NCBI RefSeq assembly: GCF_016125575.1
Contig: NZ_WGLM01000004.1
Coordinates: 436,501-500,500, forward strand
Length of the DNA stretch: 64,000 nucleotides
Direction: 5' to 3'
DNA from: Limimaricola sp.
GTDB taxonomy: Bacteria; Pseudomonadota; Alphaproteobacteria; Rhodobacterales; Rhodobacteraceae
Shown here: in pieces, positions 34,715-41,619 of the stretch
Layout of the letters: the number at the start of each line of letters is the position of its first letter
How positions within the stretch are numbered: position 1 is the first letter of the stretch
Notes under the pieces: generated by a model
What the model was told of the DNA's origin: nothing
The model's database searches: none
What the model saw: only the letters and a program-made list of their open reading frames with translations
Made by a program: the position numbers and the translations under genes

Positions 34715-35779
34715 ATGAACCAGGCCGAGGCCAACCGAACCGAGCGGAACCGGGATGCCGGAGCCCCCGTGATGCCGCCTGTCTCGCCCTCGTCCGCGCC
34801 CGACGGCGGCGCAGGTTCGGGCCCGGGTCTGACAGAGGTCGCCGCGGTTGCGCTGGGCATTGCGTGGCTCGTCGCTGCATCGGTGATCTTCATCGTGATG
34901 CCCGGCACCTCTTCCACGACGGCGGTCGATGGGGCGGACCCGTTGCGCTTCGTCATGGTCTTGCTGGCGGTCTTTCTGCCGGTCGCGATGATCTGGGTCG
35001 CCGCAGCCGCTGCACGTTCGGGGCGGATCATGCGTGAGGAATCGCGCCGGCTGCAGGTGGCCATCGACGCCATTCGCAAGGCCTACATCGCTGATCGGCA
35101 GGCGCGTGGCGCGGTGGCCCCGCCCACGACGGTCGAGCGCAAGCTTGACGAGATCGCACAGGCCGCGCGGCAGACCGAATCGACGCTCGCAGTTTTCGCG
35201 TCCAGCCGACCGGCTGCCAGCCGTGCGGTAATCCGCCCCGGCACCCCCGAACCGGCCGAGGAAGAACCGCGCCTGGCGTTGGGCACCTCGTCCGAAGAGA
35301 TGCAGCCGCCGTTGGCGCGGTCCGACCTGATCCGTGCGCTGAACTTTCCCGATACCGATACAGACGAGGTGGGATTTGCAGCGTTGCGGCGCGCCCTGAA
35401 GGACCGGCCCGCACGGCAATTGATCCAGGCAAGCCAGGACGTGCTGACGTTGCTGTCGCAGGATGGCATCTACATGGACGACCTGCGCCCCGATCGCGCC
35501 CGACCGGAAATCTGGCGCCGCTTTGCCGCCGGCGAGCGGGGCCGAGCAGTCGCGGCGCTTGGCGGCGTGCGCGACCGCACCAGTCTTGCCCTCGCCATCG
35601 GGCGGATGCGCGAGGATGCGATCTTTCGCGACGCCGCGCACCATTTCCTGCGCCGCTTCGACCAGATGCTCGTCGCGTTCGAGCCTGAGGCGAGCGACGA
35701 GGATCTTGTTGACCTCTCCGAAACCCGCACCGCAAGGGCCTTCATGCTGCTGGGTCGGGTCACGGGTGCCTTCGACTAA
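34715..35779 (+). CDS. Membrane protein of unknown function linked to greA
   Basis: 354 residues. A Pro/Gly-rich disordered N-terminus is followed by two membrane helices (about residues 41-62 and 79-100). A helical segment with coiled-coil character (residues 105-165) and a helical C-terminal domain come next (LIQASQDVLTLLSQDGIYMDDLRPDR, FRDAAHHFLRRFDQML). I recognise no enzyme motif. GGGACGGGAC precedes the ATG. The position after greA suggests cotranscription. Function unknown. Confidence 0.78.
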   Translation: MNQAEANRTERNRDAGAPVMPPVSPSSAPDGGAGSGPGLTEVAAVALGIAWLVAASVIFIVMPGTSSTTAVDGADPLRFVMVLLAVFLPVAMIWVAAAAARSGRIMREESRRLQVAIDAIRKAYIADRQARGAVAPPTTVERKLDEIAQAARQTESTLAVFASSRPAASRAVIRPGTPEPAEEEPRLALGTSSEEMQPPLARSDLIRALNFPDTDTDEVGFAALRRALKDRPARQLIQASQDVLTLLSQDGIYMDDLRPDRARPEIWRRFAAGERGRAVAALGGVRDRTSLALAIGRMREDAIFRDAAHHFLRRFDQMLVAFEPEASDEDLVDLSETRTARAFMLLGRVTGAFD

Positions 35780-35781
35780 GC

Positions 35782-36366
35782 CTAGGGCATGACCCTACGG
35801 ACCATTGTCGTTGCTGAGCGGAAGCCGAACACATGGTGCAGCATGCCGATGTTGTAATCGTCCACGGCGTGAAAGCCGCGCCGCTCGTATAGGGCCCGCG
35901 CGCGCGGATTGCTGTCGATCACGTCCAGTCGCACCTCGGCGTAGCCGCGCCGCGCCGCCTCGCGCGCGGCCGCCTCCAACAGCAAGGTGCCTACGCCGCG
36001 CCCGCGTGCCTCTGGCGCCACGAAAATACCGTCGAGCAGAAAGCGCGCATCATCGGCATCGCGCTCCAGCATTGTCAGCAGCAGGCTGCGCCAGCCCGCG
36101 CCGAAAAGGCCATAGATCGCCCGCATGTCGCCCAGATCGCCGCCCACCAGCGCGCCCTCGGCGGTCTTGAACCCGACAACGCCCAGCAGGCTGCCATCGC
36201 GATCATGTGCGCTGAAGGCATGATCGGGGCGCAGCACACGGGCGATGAAGGCCATGGCCAGTGGCTCCGGTCCCATTGCCAGCCCCAGCTTTGACCCGAA
36301 AGCGTGCCAGTAAAGGGCGGCGGCCCGGGCACGGTCCCGTTCGGGAATGCCCGGCGTCACGATCAT
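35782..36366 (-). CDS. GNAT-family N-acetyltransferase
   Basis: 194 residues with a complete GNAT acetyl-CoA site: FLLDGIFVAPEARGRGVGTLLLEAA contains the R/Q-x2-G-x-G/A loop, and the C-terminal RLDVIDSNPRARALYERRGF is the usual beta-bulge and helix. The acceptor substrate cannot be told. It overlaps mobA by 4 bases (ATGA), suggesting an operon with molybdenum cofactor maturation. The 3' end stops 2 bases from the preceding convergent gene. Confidence 0.9.
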   Translation of the reverse strand: MIVTPGIPERDRARAAALYWHAFGSKLGLAMGPEPLAMAFIARVLRPDHAFSAHDRDGSLLGVVGFKTAEGALVGGDLGDMRAIYGLFGAGWRSLLLTMLERDADDARFLLDGIFVAPEARGRGVGTLLLEAAAREAARRGYAEVRLDVIDSNPRARALYERRGFHAVDDYNIGMLHHVFGFRSATTMVRRVMP

Positions 36367-36974
36367 GCCAGCGCCAGTGCCAGCGTGCGGGCCACGGCAT
36401 GATCCGCGGGCGTGTTGATGTTGAAGAACGGATCGGGCCCCGATGGGACGCCTTCAAAAGCCGCGCTGGCCGCGCCAATGGCATCGGCAAAGACGCCCAC
36501 GCGCCGGCGCCCCTCGCTTAGCGCCTCGGCCAGTGCCGGGCGAAGGTCGACGTGCCAGAGTGCCGCGACCGGGTGCCGACGACCGCCCGAAGCTGCAACG
36601 GCGATTCGTCGCCCTTCGGTTTCGGCGGCCAGCAGCAGGCGCGGAACAAGGTCGCAAGGCAGGAAAGGCGTATCGCCCGGCACGGTCACCAGATGCGAGG
36701 CACCCTGTGCCGCGGCCCAGTCCAGCCCTGCCAGAACCCCGGCCAAAGGCCCCGCAAGTTCGCCCGGCGCATCCGGCAGAACCGGCAGGCCGTAGGCGGC
36801 AAAGCGCCCCGGATCGCCGTTTGCGTTCAGCGCCAGCGCCGCAACCTGCGGCGAGAAGCGGTCACGAACCTGCCCAAGGACGGTGTCCTTGCCAAGCGGC
36901 AGAAGCACCTTGTCGCCCCCGCCCATCCGCGCCGCAGTTCCCCCGGCAAGGATCACGCCAACGGGGCCGGTCAT
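36363..36974 (-). CDS. mobA: Molybdenum cofactor guanylyltransferase MobA
   Basis: MobA adds GMP to molybdopterin to form the guanine dinucleotide cofactor used by DMSO-reductase-type enzymes. The 203 residues start with LAGGTAARMGGGDK, the nucleotide-binding motif (L-A-G-G-x4-R-M-G-x3-K), and include VTVPGDTPFLPCDLV and FFNINTPAD. I start at the ATG giving MTGPVGVILAGG; a longer frame upstream is not conserved-looking. It is coupled to the GNAT gene by a 4-base overlap. Confidence 0.93.
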   Translation of the reverse strand: MTGPVGVILAGGTAARMGGGDKVLLPLGKDTVLGQVRDRFSPQVAALALNANGDPGRFAAYGLPVLPDAPGELAGPLAGVLAGLDWAAAQGASHLVTVPGDTPFLPCDLVPRLLLAAETEGRRIAVAASGGRRHPVAALWHVDLRPALAEALSEGRRRVGVFADAIGAASAAFEGVPSGPDPFFNINTPADHAVARTLALALA

Positions 36975-37097
36975 CGCAGGGCTCTGCTGCGGGGCAGGGT
37001 GGGGCAGCACATGGCGGCGATCCTCTCTGGCGATTGTCATTCTGTCTGTGCTTGGATAACCGGGCCGGGCCGCATTGCACAACAGGCCGCTCCGCCC

Positions 37098-37808
37098 ATG
37101 ACCGCCCGTCTTCCACGTTCCGCCTATATGCAAGGCTTGCGCGACGGCGCGCCATTTCTGCTGGTCCTGATCCCGTTCTCGTCGCTTTTCGGAATGGTGG
37201 CAGGGCAGGCCGGCCTCGATCTTGCTCAGATAATGGGCTTTTCGGTGCTTGTCATCGCCGGAGCGGCCCAGTTTGCTGCATTGCAGATGATGGTTCAGCA
37301 TGCCTCGATCCCGCTGATCCTGCTTGCCGCGCTGGCCGTGAACCTGCGGATGGCGATGTATTCTGCCGCACTTGTTCCCCATCTGGGATCGGCGCCGCTG
37401 TGGCAAAGGGCGCTGGTGGCCTATGTCAATTTCGACCAGACCTATGCCGTCTCTCTCGCGCATTACGAGGCGAATCCGCGGTTAAGCGTGGCCGAGAAGG
37501 TGGCGTTCTTTCTTGGTGTCGCCACGCCGATCACCCCAGCTTGGGTGGCGATGACGGCGCTGGGCGCTATGGCGGGGGCCGCCGTGCCGGATTGGCTCGC
37601 CCTCGATTTCGCGCTGCCCATCACCTTTCTTGGGTTGCTCGCGCCGATGCTGAGATCGCTGGCCCATGTCGCGGCGGCGGCGACCTCGGTCATTGTCGCG
37701 CTGTTGCTGGCGGGCCTGCCGGCGGGGTTGGGGCTGCTGGTTGCGGCTGCCTGTGCCATGGTCGCGGGCGCCGGTGTCGAGACGTGGATGGAGGGACGAC
37801 GGCCGTGA
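37098..37808 (+). CDS. azlC: AzlC-family branched-chain amino acid exporter subunit
   Basis: 236-residue membrane protein of the AzlC family. Signature stretches are GLRDGAPFLLVLIPFSSLFG, AGAAQFAALQMM and LAVNLRMAMYSAALVPHL. AzlC pairs with the small AzlD to export branched-chain amino acids. The AzlD gene overlaps the stop by 4 bases, which confirms the pair. The ribosome site before the ATG is weak. The long frame extending far upstream is a shadow of mobA. Confidence 0.92.
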   Translation: MTARLPRSAYMQGLRDGAPFLLVLIPFSSLFGMVAGQAGLDLAQIMGFSVLVIAGAAQFAALQMMVQHASIPLILLAALAVNLRMAMYSAALVPHLGSAPLWQRALVAYVNFDQTYAVSLAHYEANPRLSVAEKVAFFLGVATPITPAWVAMTALGAMAGAAVPDWLALDFALPITFLGLLAPMLRSLAHVAAAATSVIVALLLAGLPAGLGLLVAAACAMVAGAGVETWMEGRRP

Positions 37809-38140
37809 CGATGAGCGATGCGGACATCTGGCTGGTCATCGGCCTTCTTGCGGTGGGTACCTACCTGATCCGCTTTTCGTTTCTGGGCCTCATTGGCAGC
37901 CGGCCAATGCCGGCCGCGGTGTTGCGCCTGCTGCGCTTTACGCCGGTTGCGGTGCTGCCGGGGATGGTTGCGCCGCTGGTCCTGTGGCCCGCCGCCACCG
38001 GCGGGCATCCCGACATCGCACGCCTTGCCGCGGCGGCAGCGACGCTGGCCGCGGGCCTGTGGCGGCGCAACACGCTTCTGGCGATCGCGGCCGGCGCGCT
38101 GACGCTTTACGCGGGGCTCTGGCTGTTGCCTACGTCCTGA
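37805..38140 (+). CDS. azlD: AzlD-family exporter subunit
   Basis: 111-residue protein with about four helices: IWLVIGLLAVGTYLIRFSFL, FTPVAVLPGMVAPLV and the end LLAIAAGALTLYAGLWLLP fit AzlD. The GTG at 37805 is chosen over an ATG at 37811 because GGAGGG is 9 bases upstream and GTGA overlaps the azlC stop. The 3' end overlaps the convergent lipoprotein gene by 34 bases. Confidence 0.9.
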   Translation: MTMSDADIWLVIGLLAVGTYLIRFSFLGLIGSRPMPAAVLRLLRFTPVAVLPGMVAPLVLWPAATGGHPDIARLAAAAATLAAGLWRRNTLLAIAAGALTLYAGLWLLPTS

Positions 38141-38751
38141 TCAGAGCGGTGCGGGCGCAGCGTGGTGGTCACACCGGGCAGGGCGCCGAACTCGTCTGCC
38201 AGCCGCCCCGGAAAAAAGGTGGGGGTCAGCCCCTCGAACCCCGGCAGCGCACGCAGGATGCCGACGGTCGCATCCGTACAAAAGCCAGAGCCGACCGCAC
38301 CATGCGCCACCGCCAGTTGCAGCGCGCGCTCGGCCACCGCGGCGGGCACCTCGACGCGCTGCACCTCCAGACCGTCGCCGCCTTGGGCATAGAAGTTTTC
38401 GAAGACGTCGCGGGCCTGTGGTGTGATGCCAAACAGCACATCGTTGCGCTCGGGAATGCCGCTTGCCTTGAAAGAGCCAGAAGGATCGAAGACGACCCGC
38501 TGACTGGCATCGATCATCAGCGCGGTGTGCTGGCCCACGACAGAAGCTGCATCGGTTCGCGTGTAGAGGGTCAGCGCGGGCGGGCCCCTGTCACGGTAAA
38601 CGGCTGCGGCAATCTCGCTTTCCGGGGCGTTGACCGACGGCACAGTCGCGCATCCGGCCACCGCAAGCCCTGTCGTCAACGCAACTGCCCCGCGGATGGT
38701 CCGGCGGCTCAACGCGCCCTGCGCGTCCCGTTGATGGTCGCTTTCCTGCAT
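38107..38751 (-). CDS. Tat-type lipoprotein of unknown function, copy B
   Basis: 214 residues. The N-terminus has a twin-arginine SRRTIRG, a hydrophobic stretch and a lipobox VAGC (C34), so it is probably a Tat-exported lipoprotein. The mature part shares a clear pattern with the upstream neighbour: GPPALTLYTRT, GQHTALMIDASQRVVFDPSGSF, IPERNDVLFGITP and GFCTDATVGILRALPGFE. A conserved His (H75) and Cys (C158) could be a papain-like or permuted NlpC/P60 dyad; that is inference. It overlaps azlD at the 3' end. Confidence 0.8.
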   Translation of the reverse strand: MQESDHQRDAQGALSRRTIRGAVALTTGLAVAGCATVPSVNAPESEIAAAVYRDRGPPALTLYTRTDAASVVGQHTALMIDASQRVVFDPSGSFKASGIPERNDVLFGITPQARDVFENFYAQGGDGLEVQRVEVPAAVAERALQLAVAHGAVGSGFCTDATVGILRALPGFEGLTPTFFPGRLADEFGALPGVTTTLRPHRSDQDVGNSQSPA

Positions 38752-38809
38752 CGGACCCGTCCGCCGCAGCCTGCAATGGATACAAGCCTAGCCGCGGCCG
38801 GTCACGATG

Positions 38810-39472
38810 TCACCCGGGCTGACCTGCCGCCGCACCTTGCGGCCCGCCCGGCCCATTACCATTGCCGGTCTGCAGCGCCCGTTCGATCTGGCGCAGGGCG
38901 ATGGATTTGTCATCGCTGTCGGTCTCGCGATACTCGTGCGTGACGACGCCGGGAAAGCGCGCCAGCTGCTTTTCGAGATTGTCGGGAAACCACGTCGAAT
39001 GGATCGATTCGAAGCCCGGCAGCCGTTTGAGGATGCCGGAGGTCGCCAGCGTGCAATGCGCTTTGGCCACCGGGCCATTGGCCAGCGCCAGTTGCAGTGC
39101 CATCTCGGCCACCTCGGGGCTGACGTCAATTTCCTGGCTCACGGTGTAGTAGGTGATCCGCGAATGATACGAGATGTAATACTGCTCGATCCGCGGTGTG
39201 ATGCCGAAAAGCACGTCATCTCGTTCCGGGATCTCGGGCACGCTGAAAGATCCCGCCGGATCGAAGATCACGCGCTGGCTGGCGTTGATCATCAGCGACG
39301 AATGCGCGCCGTTGCCCGATCCCACGTTTTTCATCGTGAACAACGTCAGCGAGGGTGGGCCGTCGAAATGGTAAAAGGCCCGTGCAACCGCTTCGTCAGG
39401 CGCCCAGACATGCTGGGCACCGCATCCGGCAAGGGCAAGCGGCATCCCGATGAGAAATGTACGTCGATGCAT
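38810..39472 (-). CDS. Tat-type lipoprotein of unknown function, copy A
   Basis: 220 residues beginning MHRRTFLIGMPLALAGC, a twin-arginine signal with lipobox cysteine C17. Mature-part motifs parallel those of copy B: GPPSLTLFTMK, GAHSSLMINASQRVIFDPAGSF, IPERDDVLFGITP and AHCTLATSGILKRLPGFES, with H57 and C140 at matching places. GAAAGG precedes the ATG. The C-terminus is Gly/Gln-rich and low complexity. It lies between its paralogue and the aa3 subunit IV gene, all on one strand, likely as an operon. Function unknown. Confidence 0.8.
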   Translation of the reverse strand: MHRRTFLIGMPLALAGCGAQHVWAPDEAVARAFYHFDGPPSLTLFTMKNVGSGNGAHSSLMINASQRVIFDPAGSFSVPEIPERDDVLFGITPRIEQYYISYHSRITYYTVSQEIDVSPEVAEMALQLALANGPVAKAHCTLATSGILKRLPGFESIHSTWFPDNLEKQLARFPGVVTHEYRETDSDDKSIALRQIERALQTGNGNGPGGPQGAAAGQPG

Positions 39473-39494
39473 CGGAACGCCTTTCGCAGCAGGG

Positions 39495-39629
39495 TCAGCC
39501 GTTGACGAGGGCAAGGAAGATCAGAACGCACAGGATCACGATGACCCCGCGTGACACGAACCAGACGAAACCGTCGAAGGTTTTCTCGTGGGTACGGATG
39601 TCCATCTCGCCGTGCTTGTACTCCGCCAT
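39495..39629 (-). CDS. aa3-type cytochrome c oxidase subunit IV (44 aa)
   Basis: 44-residue microprotein starting MAEYKHGEMDIRTHEKTF, followed by a single membrane helix VWFVSRGVIVILCVLIFLAL. This matches the subunit IV of Paracoccus-type aa3 oxidase, one helix that packs on the side of the complex and is not needed for catalysis. A strong AGGAGAG precedes the ATG. The main oxidase genes are not in the window. It heads the lipoprotein pair. Confidence 0.9.
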   Translation of the reverse strand: MAEYKHGEMDIRTHEKTFDGFVWFVSRGVIVILCVLIFLALVNG

Positions 39630-39712
39630 CGCTCTCTCCTGTCGCAAATCGGGTTTTGCCGTGGGGATAGACGATTGAAACGCCGCTGTCACGCCTGCGT
39701 GTGCCGCCCGCG

Positions 39713-40174
39713 TCACAATGGCAGGGCCGTCGTGTCCTTGATTTCCTCCATCACGAAACTGGCCGAGATGTCCGAAAGCGGCACCTTGTCGATCAGCCGC
39801 TTGTAAAAGGCGTCATAGGCCGGCACGTCGGCCACCCGCACCCGCAGCACGTAGTCCAGATCGCCGGTCATCCGGTAGGCGCCCACCACCTCGGGCAGGG
39901 CGCGCAAGGCCGACTGGAACCGCTCCATCCAGCCCGGCTCATGCGCATTGGTGCGGATCAGGACCATCACGCTCAGCGGGCAGCCCACCTTCTCGGGCGC
40001 GACCAGCGCGACGCGACCGCGGATCACCCCCGCCGTCTCCATCGCCTTGATCCGCCGCCAGCAGGCATTGCGCGACAGTGCCACCCGCGCGCCGATCTCG
40101 TCGATGGGCAGGCTGGCATCGCGTTGCAGGATGGCCAGGATTCGCCGGTCTATGATATCAAGATCATGCTCCAT
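39713..40174 (-). CDS. Lrp/AsnC-family transcriptional regulator
   Basis: 153 residues: an N-terminal helix-turn-helix (DIIDRRILAILQRDASLPIDEIGARVALSRNACWRRI) and a C-terminal RAM ligand domain (PEVVGAYRMTGDLDYVLRVRV). It binds amino acids or similar ligands in this family. There is no ribosome site in front of the ATG. A palindrome begins 4 bases upstream and a direct repeat further up, so autoregulation is likely. The divergent DUF6356 gene could be another target. Confidence 0.93.
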   Translation of the reverse strand: MEHDLDIIDRRILAILQRDASLPIDEIGARVALSRNACWRRIKAMETAGVIRGRVALVAPEKVGCPLSVMVLIRTNAHEPGWMERFQSALRALPEVVGAYRMTGDLDYVLRVRVADVPAYDAFYKRLIDKVPLSDISASFVMEEIKDTTALPL

Positions 40175-40177
40175 GAC

Positions 40178-40217
40178 GGGATATTATCCCAACCTGACGC
40201 GCATATATAGGGATATT
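40178..40217. promoter_or_regulatory. Likely operator of the Lrp-type regulator
   Basis: GGGATA-T-TATCCC (40178-40190) is a perfect palindrome just before the lrp start. GGGATATT recurs at 40210-40217, 32 bases from the first copy, about three helical turns. Between them TATATA (40203-40208) may be a -10 element. This layout suits wrapping by an Lrp octamer. Confidence 0.6.
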
Positions 40218-40282
40218 TGAGACATCTTTACCGGCACACTCGGTTAGGATTCCACGCAAGCAAACACTGCAGGAGGCCGCCG

Positions 40283-40531
40283 ATGTCCGACACCACGCCC
40301 AGCTCCGCCCGCGCCGGCACCTTTGCCCGGTTGTTCCTCGATCATCCCGCCTCGGTGGACGAGACCTATTTCCAGCATATGCGATTCGCCGGCTGGTTCT
40401 CGTTCTGGCTGGCCACGGCGGCGGGCGCGGCGCTGTTGCACGCGATCGTCCCTGCGGTCTGCGAAACGACGGCCAGCCGCATCATCCGCCGCCTTTACGC
40501 CCGGATCGAGAATCGCCACGCGGCGCAATAG
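40283..40531 (+). CDS. DUF6356-family small membrane protein
   Basis: 82 residues. The pattern LFLDHPASVDETYFQHMRFAGWFSFWL followed by a single helix and a basic C-terminus fits DUF6356, which is recalled from memory. Function is unknown. A good CAGGAGG precedes the ATG. It is divergent from the Lrp gene and may be under its control. It ends 50 bases before the convergent hydrolase gene. Confidence 0.8.
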   Translation: MSDTTPSSARAGTFARLFLDHPASVDETYFQHMRFAGWFSFWLATAAGAALLHAIVPAVCETTASRIIRRLYARIENRHAAQ

Positions 40532-40581
40532 GCCAGCTATCAAATCCGGCCCATGGACGCGGACCTGCACGCTGCTGAGAG

Positions 40582-41619
40582 CTAAAGCGCCTGCCAGCGC
40601 CACGCATCATCTTCGGCCAGCCAGCGCCGCGCGCGCCCGGCCTGGTGCAGGTGGTTCAGGTGTGCCACCGTCTCGGCCAGAGCCAGACCAAAGACGTTCT
40701 CCCCGATCTCGCGCTTGAAGAGCGGTGCGAAGCAATCCACCGCCTTGCGCGGCGTGGCCAGGTGCGCTGTCAGCCGCGCCAGCGCGCCGTGATGGTTGTC
40801 GATCAACTGCTGCATCCGCACCGGCAGCCCGAGGAAGGGCAGCTTGTGTCCACCCAGCACCAGCTGATCCTCGCGCGCATGCGGGGCCAGCCGCGCGCAG
40901 GCGGCCAGCCAGTCGCTGACAGGGTCGGCTTCGGGTTCGGTCGGGTAGACGCCGATATTGGGGCTGATGCCCGGCAATATCTGGTCGCCGCCGATGACCA
41001 GCCCGTCGTCGCGGCTCCAGAAGGTCGCGTGTTCGGGCGCGTGGCCGTCGCCCATCCGCACGTCCCAGTCGCGCCCGCCCATGCGGATGACCTGCCCCTC
41101 GACCAGCCGGACATAGCCCAGCGGCAGCGGATCGACGCAATCGGCAAAGTTGAACGGCCGCTCCGCCTCGCGCCGGGCGCGCAGGGTCGGGTCCATCCCG
41201 GTGCGGGCATAGAAGGCGCGGCTTTCGGGCGGCAGCACGGCTTGCTCGTCCAGCACCAGCATCCGCGTCATCAGCCACGGGGTGCGCGGCATCCACAATT
41301 CGGCACCGCGCGCCACGAACCAGCCCGCAAGGCCCACATGGTCGGGGTGGTGATGGGTGACGATCAGCCGCGTCACCGGCCGGCCCGCCAGCGGTCCGTG
41401 CGCCATGACGCTTTCCCAGATATCGCGGGTTCTGGCATTGCCCAGCCCGGTATCGATCACCGTCCAGCTGTCACCATCGTCCAGCGCGAAGACGTTGACG
41501 TGGTCCAGCGCCATCGGCAGCGGCAGCCGCAGCCACAGTACCCCCGGCGCGATCTCTGTCGCCGCGCCAGGCGCAGGCGCCTCGGCATGGGGAAATCGCA
41601 GGGGCTGGGCGGTGTCCAT
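40582..41619 (-). CDS. Metallo-beta-lactamase-fold hydrolase
   Basis: 345 residues with the MBL zinc motif THHHPDH, a later GDGHAPEH and GGDQIL, and the ligand residues expected for two metals. It is followed by a helical C-terminal domain (LAHLNHLHQAGRARRW) typical of LACTB2-like hydrolases that act on thioesters or nucleic acids. The ATG overlaps the acyl-CoA dehydrogenase stop (TGATG), which suggests it serves the same pathway, perhaps as a thioesterase; that is inference. Confidence 0.88.
   Translation of the reverse strand: MDTAQPLRFPHAEAPAPGAATEIAPGVLWLRLPLPMALDHVNVFALDDGDSWTVIDTGLGNARTRDIWESVMAHGPLAGRPVTRLIVTHHHPDHVGLAGWFVARGAELWMPRTPWLMTRMLVLDEQAVLPPESRAFYARTGMDPTLRARREAERPFNFADCVDPLPLGYVRLVEGQVIRMGGRDWDVRMGDGHAPEHATFWSRDDGLVIGGDQILPGISPNIGVYPTEPEADPVSDWLAACARLAPHAREDQLVLGGHKLPFLGLPVRMQQLIDNHHGALARLTAHLATPRKAVDCFAPLFKREIGENVFGLALAETVAHLNHLHQAGRARRWLAEDDAWRWQAL

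Noticed and set aside
36443-38140. A 565-codon protein covering mobA and azlCD
   Set aside because: Only the last 111 codons resemble a protein family (AzlD). The remainder is antisense or out of frame to mobA and azlC.
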